From Lyngbya sp. HA4199-MV5 (GTDB lineage Bacteria; Cyanobacteriota; Cyanobacteriia; Leptolyngbyales; Leptolyngbyaceae), in contig JAHHHL010000004.1 in assembly GCA_019359375.1 (NCBI GenBank), forward strand, positions 62,001-126,000: a stretch of DNA of 64,000 nt, written 5' to 3'. Below the pieces are notes generated by a model. That model worked only from the letters and a program-made list of their open reading frames with translations. It was not told the DNA's origin and searched no databases. Positions 36,635 to 45,649 of this stretch are shown piece after piece (within the stretch, counting starts at the first letter, position 1; each line of letters opens with the position of its first letter). The translations under genes were made by a program, and so were the position numbers.

Positions 36635-36707
36635 CTACTTTTAGCCTTTTTTTATCCTTTATCCTTTAGCCTTCATCCTTTTTTATCCTTTAGCCTTCAT
36701 CCTTTTA
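36635..36707. repeat. Pyrimidine-rich CCTTTAGCCTTCATC repeat reaching the DUF815 start
   Basis: Tandem TTTATCC and TTTAGCCTTCATCC words run right up to two bases before the ATG at 36708, so no Shine-Dalgarno sequence is present. Translation may start without one or by a pyrimidine-rich leader. Confidence 0.6.
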
Positions 36708-38018
36708 ATGACTACACCCGCGATCGCTTCAGTTCAACCGCTCCTTCATCAAGCTGCCTCTTTTCTGGTGTATCGATCGGTGCTCAGTGACCCCATTGGA
36801 CGGGCGTTTTTGGCGCTATTGCAAGCCCTTCGTCACGCCGAGCGCAACACCGCTGCCGAAAATACAGAATGCTTGCTGGCATATGGTGACTGGTTTAGCG
36901 CTCTGGCAGACAGCAAGCAAAGCTGGCAAGATCATCTGCTGACCCAACTTTTACATGCTGACAACCCGTTTACCCAACAGGCGCAGCGTACAGCTTTAGA
37001 TCATCTGCCATCTGCATTGATAGAGGCGGCACGTTCTGATCTCCAGGTGTTGCAGCAATTTTATACGTGTGATGGTCAGCAGCTTAGTCAGACTGTTAAG
37101 GTGGCGGCGCATCTCAAAGTGGCTCCTGTCGTTTGGCAATACCCAGAGGCGACAAGTTTGGAGTGGCTCCGATCGACCGTACAATCTGCATCGAACTGGG
37201 GTGATGCCTTAGAACCATTAGCCAACCACTATCACAAGCAGGGTGTGGGACTATTCGCTCAGTACAAAGCGTTTCGCTGGCAGTCGGGAGCATTGGTGGG
37301 CATTGCCTATCCTGATCGCGTGCAGATAACAGATCTGGTGGGGTACGAGTCTCAAAAAGAGGCATTGCTGAAAAATACGATGTTTTTGCTCAAGGGCTAT
37401 CCCGCGCTGCATGTGCTGCTCTATGGCAGTCGGGGGTCTGGCAAATCGTCACTGGTAAAAGGCTTGCTGCACCGCTTTGGAGAGGAGGGTCTGCGCCTGA
37501 TTGAGGTCGCTAAAGCAGAACTGACGGATCTACCTGCGATCGTCGAACAACTCCGAAACCTGCCGCAAAAATTCATTATTTTCGTGGATGATCTGTCCTT
37601 TGAGGAAGATGAGGATGCGTACAAGGCGCTGAAGGTAGTGCTGGAGGGGAATCTCACGGCACGATCGCAAAATGTAGTGGTCTATGCCACCTCCAATCGA
37701 CGGCATCTCATCCGCGAATTTTTTGGCGATCGTCCCCGTCCCAGCGATGGCGATGAAGTCCACGCCTGGGATACGGTGCAGGAAAAGCTTTCGTTTAGCG
37801 ATCGCTTTGGCTTAACCCTCACCTTTGAACCTGCCGATCAAAAGACGTACTTGCAAATCATTCATCATCTCGCTCAGCAAGCAGGGATTCAGCTTGACTC
37901 AGAGACTCTGGAGTATCAGGCACTCCAGTGGGCAACGCGACACAACGGGCGATCGGGTCGCAGCGCACGACAGTTTATCGATTTCCTCACCGCTGATTCA
38001 CACGTCCCTGCATCATAG
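36708..38018 (+). CDS. DUF815 AAA+ ATPase
   Basis: 436 residues. An alpha-helical N-terminal half of about 200 residues precedes the ATPase: LVGYESQKEALLKNT, P-loop YGSRGSGKSS (about 239-248), Walker B FIIFVDDLSFEEDEDAYKALK and sensor segment VVVYATSNRRHL. These are the marks of the DUF815 family of MoxR-distant AAA+ proteins of unknown role. Its last bases overlap the convergent gene at 38013 by 6 bp. The leader is repeat DNA without a ribosome site. Confidence 0.87.
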   Translation: MTTPAIASVQPLLHQAASFLVYRSVLSDPIGRAFLALLQALRHAERNTAAENTECLLAYGDWFSALADSKQSWQDHLLTQLLHADNPFTQQAQRTALDHLPSALIEAARSDLQVLQQFYTCDGQQLSQTVKVAAHLKVAPVVWQYPEATSLEWLRSTVQSASNWGDALEPLANHYHKQGVGLFAQYKAFRWQSGALVGIAYPDRVQITDLVGYESQKEALLKNTMFLLKGYPALHVLLYGSRGSGKSSLVKGLLHRFGEEGLRLIEVAKAELTDLPAIVEQLRNLPQKFIIFVDDLSFEEDEDAYKALKVVLEGNLTARSQNVVVYATSNRRHLIREFFGDRPRPSDGDEVHAWDTVQEKLSFSDRFGLTLTFEPADQKTYLQIIHHLAQQAGIQLDSETLEYQALQWATRHNGRSGRSARQFIDFLTADSHVPAS

Positions 38019-38288
38019 AGCATCGTTCAAACTCCGCGCGCCAAAACGGTGAACGGCACGATAGCCGATTCTAACGACCCAGGGCTGAGCGTCCGGTACA
38101 CGTTCATAAAGTTGCCGGGTTGCAGCCATTGTCTCATCTGCCAGTTCAAACGCCCCGGTTTCAATATCGATCGCCACTATCTTGCCGTGATTGCCTTCTT
38201 CGATCTGAGGACGAACCTGAGTTTCATAAAGCTCATCACCACGGCGGGCAAATTCTTCTTTGCTATAGCGGGGGTGTCGAATTATCAT
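38013..38288 (-). CDS. Small conserved hypothetical protein
   Basis: 91 residues, not recognised. It reads as a compact acidic protein with EFARRGDELYETQVRPQIEEGNHGKIVAIDIETGAFE and PWVVRIGYRAVHRFG (each shown here as adjoining short segments). The sequence has normal codon use and resembles cyanobacterial small proteins often found near toxin-antitoxin-like genes, but no toxin is seen beside it here. It overlaps the DUF815 stop by 6 bp. Confidence 0.65.
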   Translation of the reverse strand: MIIRHPRYSKEEFARRGDELYETQVRPQIEEGNHGKIVAIDIETGAFELADETMAATRQLYERVPDAQPWVVRIGYRAVHRFGARSLNDAL

Positions 38289-38389
38289 CGGCTTGACCTA
38301 GTTTCAACAGAACCCTTTCATTTTAAGCTGGACAATTGGCTTTGCCGTCTGCGGCTGCAAACACGTCCTGAAAAATCAGCGATCGCCAA

Positions 38390-38788
38390 TTACTCAGAAA
38401 GTAGCCCAGACCAAAGCCATTTCTGATGCTTGCCTAGATAGGACGCTTGGCTTTGCATATTATCTCTGTAAGTAAAACCGCCGCCTCCTTTGTGACTTCC
38501 CCACATCACGATTTTGTCATTGAACAAATCATGTAAAAAACCGACTACATCTTCTGCTACGGCTTCTGATCTTTCTATATCCGAAAGCTCCTCTCTGTAA
38601 CAACCAGCGTGCCAGTGAGTGAAATTACCAACAATCACAATCAGTTCATTTAAGTCGTCCTCAATTTCTATGCTGCCAATTTCTTCATGAATAGGCGGAA
38701 TAATCACCACATGCTTCTCTTCATCTACGGTAAAACGTAGTGATGAGAATTCTGACTCTAACTTTCTGACAAGCGTTTTTAAAAGCAC
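38390..38788 (-). CDS. Hypothetical protein
   Basis: 132 residues from a GTG; the start is uncertain because no ribosome site is seen. A predicted mixed alpha/beta protein with no membrane segment: KLESEFSSLRFTVDEEKHVV, GSIEIEDDLNELIVIVGN, and a Trp/Gly-rich end (MWGSHKGGGGFTY). The shape recalls small immunity-type proteins, but that is a guess. It lies in an island of unknown genes between DUF815 and DUF554, with lower GC than its neighbours. Confidence 0.55.
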   Translation of the reverse strand: MLLKTLVRKLESEFSSLRFTVDEEKHVVIIPPIHEEIGSIEIEDDLNELIVIVGNFTHWHAGCYREELSDIERSEAVAEDVVGFLHDLFNDKIVMWGSHKGGGGFTYRDNMQSQASYLGKHQKWLWSGLLSE

Positions 38789-38940
38789 AACTCTTGGAGG
38801 TTTATGTTTTGTAAAATGCGATCTAAAGTTTGGGTCAGCCGTTGCTGGAATCTTTGCACCTCATCTAAGCGGCTTCAGCCAAGCTGCTGCATCCGAATTG
38901 TTAGATATCACGGTACAACCAACCTAAAGTTTTGTAGAGT

Positions 38941-39906
38941 TTACGCACCTTGATCTCGTTCTTTGAAAATAGTTAGTGCCCGCAGATCGATATCAGGTTG
39001 TTCCTCCAGTTCATTATTAAGCAATAATGTGACATAACCCGGGGGCTCATTCATTAGCTCGATTTGATTGTAAATTCTCTGGTAGTTCTCTAAGCCACTA
39101 TTTAACTCTTGGCGAATATCTGTAGGAAGTTCTTCGAGAGTTTCTCTCTCAATCTCCAGGATAGATTCTCTCCAATATCTAAAAACTCGGTTTGGTAAAT
39201 CACCTTGGCTATATCCACGGCAACAGACCAAACAATGCCAGGGATTAATATAACTAAGTAAGGTTTTAAAGTGCGTGGATCTACGTCTTTTGATATTTCT
39301 TAAGTAGCGAACTGTAAAAGCAGACAAGATAGAACAACCATAGCTTTCTTCTACTGGGTAGTAAGTCGCACAGTTCCAAGGAAATTGAGGTATGCTAACC
39401 CAGTTTAAATAAAGACAGTATAAGGGAATACGGGGAAATGGTTTCTGTAATGCATTCTTGATAAGAGAATCGCATTGATAATGTCGAACTTTATTTTTAT
39501 CTTCCTTGTAATAGTGAAGATGAGCAAAGGAGTCTTTTCTAATATCTATGACTTTAGCTTGTACTCGGAAGCCGATCCACTTTCTACTAGAACCTGTAAA
39601 CCACCACTCCCAATCAGCACCATTCAAACCTTCCTCAGGTTTAGTAAATGTTCGGCTATAAATCTCGAACGAATGGCGTGTCTTTAATTCAAGGATGTTT
39701 AGGTCTGTTAAGGTTTCTTCTCCAATTTGACAATCTACAGATCTTCCTCTCGCAAGGGTATCCCATGTCCATAATGCACGACTTCTGAAGGTATCACAAA
39801 GAGTTGGACGCATTTGAGGAGGAAATATCAAAGGCAGTGAACAAGTATAGGATTCCCTATAGAGAGTGATGCATAACAACTGGTTAGCCAGCCCTAAGTG
39901 AGCCAT
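38941..39906 (-). CDS. DUF6615-like protein
   Basis: 321 residues from an ATG that overlaps the end of the DUF554 gene by 13 bases; an internal ATG (MRPTLCDTF) is an alternative start. The stretch GADWEWWFTGSSRKWIGFRVQAK is typical of DUF6615, given here in two joined parts (GADWEWWF and KWIGFRVQAK). A Cys/His-rich middle (NWVSIPQFPWNCATYYP, HCLVCCRGYS) is also seen. Function is unknown. The Glu/Trp-rich core is reminiscent of nuclease-like folds, but I see no certain catalytic motif. The gene is AT-richer than FtsH or TopA, which suggests transfer. Confidence 0.6.
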   Translation of the reverse strand: MAHLGLANQLLCITLYRESYTCSLPLIFPPQMRPTLCDTFRSRALWTWDTLARGRSVDCQIGEETLTDLNILELKTRHSFEIYSRTFTKPEEGLNGADWEWWFTGSSRKWIGFRVQAKVIDIRKDSFAHLHYYKEDKNKVRHYQCDSLIKNALQKPFPRIPLYCLYLNWVSIPQFPWNCATYYPVEESYGCSILSAFTVRYLRNIKRRRSTHFKTLLSYINPWHCLVCCRGYSQGDLPNRVFRYWRESILEIERETLEELPTDIRQELNSGLENYQRIYNQIELMNEPPGYVTLLLNNELEEQPDIDLRALTIFKERDQGA

Positions 39907-40673
39907 TTTGCGAGGCTATAAAGCAAGGGTGCAATGAGCAACGCAGGTAAGAAAGATGCGACTTTGATCTTCGCAATATCGAGTAGATTTAAGCCAATGC
40001 CTAGAATGATGAGTCCGCCTACGCCGGAGGTGATGAGAACGTGGGGATTGGTGGTGGGGTTTGCCAGCAGTTGGGGAAGTAGCCCTGCCAGCAGTGACAG
40101 TCCACCTTGGTAAAGAAGAATCATAAGGCTGGAGAAGCCAACCCCAATGCCGTAGCTGCTGGTGAGGGCGATCGCCGCTAAACCATCCATCGTGGCTTTA
40201 ATGGTCAAAACAGTGTTGTCGCCAGCAATGCCATTGTTGAGGCTGCCGATGATTGCCATTGGACCAATGCAAAAGAGCAAACTGGCGGCAACGAAGCCTT
40301 CGGTGAAACTGCCTTCGCCCTTGAAGCGTGCTTTGAGCCATTCTCCCAGCGTGTACAGACGTTCCTCCAGTTGCAGACCTTCGCCGAGCAACCCACCAAC
40401 TACGATCGCCAGCAGCGCCAGAATAATGCCATCCACTCGTCCAGCCTGCGCCTTGAGCAGACTACTTGCCATCGTCACCCCCAGAAAGAGCGTCACCAAC
40501 CCAACTCCTTGCGTGATGACCCGTTGCATTCCCAGTGGGAGGCTTTTTCGCAGCAGCAAGCCGCAGAGTGTACCAAACAGAATTGTGGCGACGTTGATCC
40601 AGGTGCCGCTGGTTTTTGTCCACAGGTCGATTGGGGCGATCGGGGTAGAAGCAGTTGCCAGTAAGAAAAGCAT
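39894..40673 (-). CDS. DUF554 membrane protein
   Basis: 259 residues, nearly all hydrophobic helices with glycine-rich turns: GTWINVATILFGTLCGLLL, LGEGLQLEERLYTLG, FCIGPMAIIGSLNNGIAGD, GGLIILGIGLNLLDIAKIK. This is the DUF554 (YdfK-like) family of inner membrane proteins of unknown transport or channel role. Seven or so helices are expected. Its stop overlaps the start of the DUF6615-like gene. Confidence 0.88.
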   Translation of the reverse strand: MLFLLATASTPIAPIDLWTKTSGTWINVATILFGTLCGLLLRKSLPLGMQRVITQGVGLVTLFLGVTMASSLLKAQAGRVDGIILALLAIVVGGLLGEGLQLEERLYTLGEWLKARFKGEGSFTEGFVAASLLFCIGPMAIIGSLNNGIAGDNTVLTIKATMDGLAAIALTSSYGIGVGFSSLMILLYQGGLSLLAGLLPQLLANPTTNPHVLITSGVGGLIILGIGLNLLDIAKIKVASFLPALLIAPLLYSLAKWLT

Positions 40674-40800
40674 CAGGACATTGGTAGCGGGGAATCATCG
40701 CCTACCCTAGCGCATTTTCACCCATCGCCTGAAGCCTCAGAATATATAGCCATCAAGAGGTTGGTTAGGACATACCGTGATGATCAAAAGCGCTGCTAGA

Positions 40801-40975
40801 TAACCTGAGTTCGGGTTAAGGAATCGCTGAAAGAGCTATGGTTGAGCCAAAAGTAAATTTTGAACCCGCTCCTAAACAGCATTTTCTGAAAATCTGACTT
40901 TTACGCCGGATCGCAAATGTCTGTAGTCCGCTCTAGAAGCAGCAATTCACCTTTTCTTATCCCGAACTGACGTTA
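40801..40975. repeat. MITE-like element with 20-bp terminal inverted repeats
   Basis: TAACCTGAGTTCGGGTTAAG at 40801-40820 matches the reverse complement of CTTATCCCGAACTGACGTTA at 40956-40975 with a few mismatches. TTATCCCGAACT ends are known from cyanobacterial insertion sequences and their MITEs. The 135-bp interior has no transposase frame. Confidence 0.65.
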
Positions 40976-41015
40976 AATAAGTTTTGCCCTCTGCCCTCTG
41001 CCTTTTGCTATAACA

Positions 41016-41049
41016 AACGCCCCTCATCTACAGTGAGACAAGGGACGTT
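41016..41049 (-). terminator. Candidate terminator of ftsH
   Basis: On the minus strand AACGTCCCT pairs with AGGGGCGTT (one G-T pair), followed by a T-rich TTTGTT. It lies 22 bases after the ftsH stop. Confidence 0.4.
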
Positions 41050-41071
41050 CATGCTTACCGACAGCGTGTGT

Positions 41072-42934
41072 TTAACCGACTGGTTGCACCTGGTTTAGCA
41101 AACTGTGGAGCGTTTCACCTTCAATCACCTCTGTTTCTAGCAGTTGGGTGGCGATCGTCTCCAGCAAGTCCTGGTTCTGCTTGATGACGTGCAGAGCGTG
41201 CTGGTGTGCGGTTTCCACAATGTCTTTCACTTCACGATCGATCGCTTGTGCGGTCTCTTCGCTCATCACACGGCGAGGATTGGGCGCACCATCGGCGAGA
41301 AACTGCGCTTGCTGTCCCTGCTGATACGCCAATGGTCCCAGGATTTTGCTCATGCCATAGGTTGTTACCATGCGCTCTGCCAGGTCAGTTGCCCGTTGTA
41401 AATCGTTTGAGGCTCCCGTCGTAATGCTGCCAAACACCACTTCTTCAGCAGAACGCCCACCCAGCAACGTGGCAATCTGTCCCCGCAGTTCGGCTTCGTC
41501 CATCAGGAAGCGATCTTCAGTGGGTAGTTGCAAGGTGTAGCCCAATGCTGCCATACCGCGAGGGACGATCGAGATTTTCTCGACCTTACCATTGCCAGTG
41601 GTGAGCGCACCGACCAGGGCATGACCGACTTCATGATAGGCGACGATTTTCTTCTCTTTGTCATTAAGGACGCGGCTTTTCTTCTCCAGCCCAGCGACGA
41701 CTCGTTCGATCGCCTCCGCAAAGTCTTCTTGCGCGACCGTTTCGCGTTTGTTACGTGCTGCTAACAGAGCGGCTTCATTCACCAGATTTGCCAGATCTGC
41801 ACCTGCGAAACCAGGGGTGCGAGTGGCGATCGCCTTCAAATTTACATCCTTACCCAGCTTCACTTTCTGTGCATGGATGTTGAGGATCAGCTCACGACCG
41901 GAGAGATCGGGGCGATCGACCAGCACCTGGCGATCGAAGCGACCGGGACGCAACAGTGCAGGATCAAGCACTTCAGGACGGTTGGTAGCTGCCAGCACAA
42001 TGACCGTTGCCCCACCGACCGCGAAGCCATCCATCTCGGCAAGCAACTGATTCAACGTTTGCTCCCGTTCGTCATTGCCACCGTAGAAGCCACCGCTGTT
42101 CCGCGACTTGCCGATCGCATCCAGTTCATCAATAAATACAATGCAGGGAGCTTGTTTCTTCGCCTGCTCAAACAAATCGCGGACGCGTGAAGACCCAACC
42201 CCAACAAAGAGTTCCACAAACTCAGAGCCAGAGATGCTAAAGAATGGTACACCTGCTTCTCCGGCAACTGCTTTTGCCAGTAGGGTTTTACCTGTGCCTG
42301 GAGGACCCACTAGCAGCACCCCTTTGGGAATGCGTGCGCCGATCTGGGTATAGCGTCCCGGAGCTTTCAGAAAATCGACAATCTCAACCAGTTCTGCCTT
42401 CGCTTCTTCGACCCCAGCCACATCAGCAAAGGTGACTTTCCCTGGTTCTCCTTCTACATAGACTTTGGCTTTGCTCTTGCCAATGGAAAGCACGCCCTGT
42501 GGTCCACCCGCACCACCGCCACGACGAATGAAGAACTGCCAGATGGCGACAAAAATGAGAGGGGGAATGACCCAACTCAATAGGCTTCCAATCCAGCCAT
42601 TTTTAGGTGGTGGAGCAGCGGCAAATTCAACGCCCTTTGCTTCCAACAGCTTGGGCAGTTCCAAATCGAAAATCGGCGTGGTGGTGAACACTTGCCCTGG
42701 TGTGTTATCCGTCGTTTTTAACTGAAATTGGATCTGGTTTTGACCAACCTGTGCCCGCTGAACGTCCCCTTCCTGTACCTGGTGGATAAACAGGCTGTAG
42801 GGCACTCCAGGGATTTGGGGTCTGAGGAAAAGGGGTAAAGCAAAGTTGATAATCAGAGATAGTCCGATAAGCGCCAAAAAGATATTACTAATCAGGCGAG
42901 GACGAGGCGAATTGGGTTGTTCTTTAATGGGCAT
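41072..42934 (-). CDS. ftsH: ATP-dependent zinc metalloprotease FtsH
   Basis: 620 residues from the ATG at 42934; a TTG at 42943 would add three. Two membrane helices (about 16-37 and 114-135) flank a periplasmic or lumenal loop. The AAA module has P-loop GPPGTGKT (210-217), Walker [12 protein letters not shown] and second region of homology [18 protein letters not shown] (shown in parts). The protease has the zinc site HEVGH (His434, Glu435, His438). Cyanobacterial FtsH proteins degrade damaged photosystem II D1 and other membrane proteins. Cyanobacteria carry several paralogues; this one cannot be assigned to FtsH1-4 by eye. Confidence 0.95.
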   Translation of the reverse strand: MPIKEQPNSPRPRLISNIFLALIGLSLIINFALPLFLRPQIPGVPYSLFIHQVQEGDVQRAQVGQNQIQFQLKTTDNTPGQVFTTTPIFDLELPKLLEAKGVEFAAAPPPKNGWIGSLLSWVIPPLIFVAIWQFFIRRGGGAGGPQGVLSIGKSKAKVYVEGEPGKVTFADVAGVEEAKAELVEIVDFLKAPGRYTQIGARIPKGVLLVGPPGTGKTLLAKAVAGEAGVPFFSISGSEFVELFVGVGSSRVRDLFEQAKKQAPCIVFIDELDAIGKSRNSGGFYGGNDEREQTLNQLLAEMDGFAVGGATVIVLAATNRPEVLDPALLRPGRFDRQVLVDRPDLSGRELILNIHAQKVKLGKDVNLKAIATRTPGFAGADLANLVNEAALLAARNKRETVAQEDFAEAIERVVAGLEKKSRVLNDKEKKIVAYHEVGHALVGALTTGNGKVEKISIVPRGMAALGYTLQLPTEDRFLMDEAELRGQIATLLGGRSAEEVVFGSITTGASNDLQRATDLAERMVTTYGMSKILGPLAYQQGQQAQFLADGAPNPRRVMSEETAQAIDREVKDIVETAHQHALHVIKQNQDLLETIATQLLETEVIEGETLHSLLNQVQPVG

Positions 42935-43269
42935 AGTGATCAATTATCTCTAGAACATGAAGCACGGTTGCATGGAAAAATTCTCTTTTTCACTGGTCGT
43001 TGGGTGAACGGATGAGCTAGAGAAGGTCATCCAAAGCTGTGTTGTTGACACAATGCAGCCAGGTTTACACAGCTTAATAGTTATCCTAGTCGTCAAGCGA
43101 TCGCCACTTCAAGCAACGCGTTGTACGGATAACCCGTATGTTTGCGCTTAGCTCGCCTGTAGCCAATGATGCGGCGTAGCAGACTGCTCTGGATCTCCAG
43201 CCATTCTGGTAGGGGTTTACGGGACAGTTTAAAAAGATTGGATGCCCAGAGCGAACGACGCGCCGCCTC
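42935..43269. other. 335-bp gap with a post-stop open extension of the topoisomerase
   Basis: Directly after the topoisomerase TAG, the same frame stays open for 58 codons (43096-43269) and ends with TGA at 43093-43095. It encodes a basic, protein-like sequence (EWLEIQSSLLRRIIGYRRAKRK) with no ATG, GTG or TTG start near its beginning. The rest of the gap should hold the ftsH promoter. Confidence 0.5.
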
Positions 43270-45462
43270 CTACGTCACCAAAGCCAGCTTCAGCGTGCCA
43301 AATTTTGGCGACCAGAAGCCATCGTGTCCGGCAAAAAACGCGACTTCCTTGCATTTCCCGCGCCGATGTTCTAGCAGTGAACAGCGCAACATTACTTTCT
43401 CCTTGCCCTCTTTTGTATAGCGATAGCGCTCCAGCAAGGCACCACAGACGGGACAGGGCACCTCTGTAAACGCCTCTGGGTCAGGCGATCGCTGGGCATA
43501 GGGCAATTCGTACTGCTTTCCCTTGGGATTCCAAAACATCACCGTGCCACAGCCTGCCGCGCCACACTTGAGAAAATGGTTTGCTTTCAGCTTTTTGGAT
43601 TGCGACGGCACTTTATGCAGCGCTTCTCCACATTTGGGGCAGAGGGTTTTTGTCACGGTTGCCTGAGCGTTTGGTGGAGTGGAAACGGGCGATCGCACAG
43701 CGGTTCCTTGTGGAGCTTGCGTTCCATCTCCAATGATTCCTTCAGCACCTCTGGCTTGTAGCTGTTGACCTGCTTTGGCTAAGGCGGGTGCAAAATAGGT
43801 GTGATGCCAGTCGGTCAAATACGCTTGCCAATCTTGCTTGCCCTGGGCGATCGTGTCCAGTGCGGCTTCCATTTGCGCTGTAAATTCTGGCTGAATTAAT
43901 TCTGGTAGTAGGGTTGCCAGTGCTTCATCCAATGCCAGTCCTAAAGCAGTGGGTTGCAGCGTTGCCTTTTCCATCTGCACATAGGCTCGATCCTTTAAAG
44001 TCTTAATGGTGGGCGCATAGGTGCTGGGTCGCCCAATGCCTCTGCGTTCCATCAACTGCACCAGTTTGGGTTCGGTGTAGCGCGGCAGTGGTTGGGTTTG
44101 CTTTTTGTCAGCGGCAGCTTGTTTTAGCGTGAGGGGTTGCCCCTGTTGCAAGGTGGGCAATTGGGTATCGGCGCTCAGGTTGTTCCAGTAGCGGGTGTAG
44201 CCGGAAAACTCCACCACCTGCCCCCTGGCTTCCCATTGCACCGAGTCGGATGTGGTGACAACGCGAGTTTTTCGCAAGCGTGCAGGGCAACATTGCGACG
44301 CGACGGCACGGTTCCAGATCAACTCATAGAGCCTGGTTTCCTCGGCACTTGCTTGCAGTTGCGCGGGTGAGCGGTGTACGTCTGTGGGACGAATCGCCTC
44401 GTGTGCTTCCTGTGCGCCTTTGACGGCTCGATGCCGCGTTGTTTTGTTGGGTACATTTGTAGGATCATGCTGCTCCAGGTAGTGACGCACGGCAGCACAA
44501 AAGGGTGCGGCTAAAGTTACAGAGTCGGTACGCATGTAGGTGATGTGACCCGCTTCATATAGTGCCTGAGCCACTTTCATGGTTTTGTCGGGGCTGAAGC
44601 GCAGTTTGGCACCTGCTGCCTGCTGTAAAGAAGAGGTGATGAAGGCTGGGGGTGGAGCTTGTTGGGCAACCTTGCCATCAACCGTCGCGACGTGATGGGG
44701 ATTGGCACGCGCGATCGCCACTAACCGATCGGCTTCAGCCTGACTGGTGACGCGATCGGATTCCTGAGCCTCCTTGCTTTCTTTGGCATCATCGGGTGCG
44801 TCACTGTTTACCGCAGCTTTAGCCTTGACGTTGGCGCGGTAGAACGCTTTGAAGCCTTCCTGATACTCCACCCAAACGCTCCAGTAGTCCTGAGGTTTGA
44901 AGGCTTGAATTTCTTTTTCTCTCGTACACAACAGATGCAGGGTGGCACTTTGCACTCGCCCCATCGACTTGGCACCAAGATTGAGTCGCCACACCACATG
45001 CTTGCTGCCCTTGTAGCCCACCAGCTTATCGAGACAATCGCGCGCACGTCCGGCGGCAATGAGGGACTGGTCGAGCACGCGGGGACGGGCGATCGCCGCT
45101 TTCACTGCCTGGGGCGTAATTTCGCTATAGACGACTCGATGGGGCTGTTTGAGTTTCAACGCCTGTTGCAGATGCCAGCCAATGGTTTCGCCTTCGCGAT
45201 CGGGGTCAGTGGCAATGTAGACGGCATCGGCTTGTTTCACGGCTTGCCGCAGGTCGGACAGCACCTTTTTCCCTCTGGCATCCCTTGGTTCATAGCGACA
45301 CTCAATGCGGCGATCGATCAGATCAAAGCCCAGGGAGTCTTCGCCGTCATTTGCCAGTTCTCGCACATGCCCCATGCTGGCTTTGACAATCCAACCGGAG
45401 CCGAGAATCTGACTCAGTTTTTTCGATTTACCCGGACTTTCAATCAGCAGCAGGTTTGCCAT
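43270..45462 (-). CDS. topA: Type IA DNA topoisomerase
   Basis: 730 residues. The Toprim domain starts at residue 1 (LLLIESPGKSKKL) and has the acidic triad in TDPDREGETIGWHL (86-97). The active-site Tyr309 is in GHITYMRTDS. The GRPSTYAPTIKTLKDR segment and two C-terminal Cys4 zinc ribbons (CPKCG...CGAAGC, CPVCG...) are present. The enzyme relaxes negative supercoils by nicking one strand. It is shorter than the usual cyanobacterial TopA of about 880 residues, so it may be a second type IA enzyme. An in-frame open stretch follows the TAG stop (see the gap entry). It is divergent from the rsb module. Confidence 0.9.
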   Translation of the reverse strand: MANLLLIESPGKSKKLSQILGSGWIVKASMGHVRELANDGEDSLGFDLIDRRIECRYEPRDARGKKVLSDLRQAVKQADAVYIATDPDREGETIGWHLQQALKLKQPHRVVYSEITPQAVKAAIARPRVLDQSLIAAGRARDCLDKLVGYKGSKHVVWRLNLGAKSMGRVQSATLHLLCTREKEIQAFKPQDYWSVWVEYQEGFKAFYRANVKAKAAVNSDAPDDAKESKEAQESDRVTSQAEADRLVAIARANPHHVATVDGKVAQQAPPPAFITSSLQQAAGAKLRFSPDKTMKVAQALYEAGHITYMRTDSVTLAAPFCAAVRHYLEQHDPTNVPNKTTRHRAVKGAQEAHEAIRPTDVHRSPAQLQASAEETRLYELIWNRAVASQCCPARLRKTRVVTTSDSVQWEARGQVVEFSGYTRYWNNLSADTQLPTLQQGQPLTLKQAAADKKQTQPLPRYTEPKLVQLMERRGIGRPSTYAPTIKTLKDRAYVQMEKATLQPTALGLALDEALATLLPELIQPEFTAQMEAALDTIAQGKQDWQAYLTDWHHTYFAPALAKAGQQLQARGAEGIIGDGTQAPQGTAVRSPVSTPPNAQATVTKTLCPKCGEALHKVPSQSKKLKANHFLKCGAAGCGTVMFWNPKGKQYELPYAQRSPDPEAFTEVPCPVCGALLERYRYTKEGKEKVMLRCSLLEHRRGKCKEVAFFAGHDGFWSPKFGTLKLALVT

Positions 45463-45649
45463 GCGGTCACTACCAGAGCAGTCTTTTTATAGTACATGCG
45501 ATCTAAACAAAGCGGAAGGGGTCTTGCGGTTCACAAAGCGTCTCTCAGGCTGGTAAGGTTAAGTTTCTAGTAAAGTCAAGCCTTTTAGTTGCGCGGCAGT
45601 AGGCATACACTGAAGCTTGCACCGATGAAAGGGGTTCCCTGTAAAGACG

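Larger units (their letters stand above)
40674..41071. other. 398-bp gap with a MITE-like element and terminator
   Basis: No gene is seen. It contains a 175-bp inverted-repeat element (40801-40975), a short CCCTCTGCCCTCTGCC tract (40985-41005) and the candidate terminator of ftsH (41016-41049). The DUF554 promoter should lie in its left part. Confidence 0.6.
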
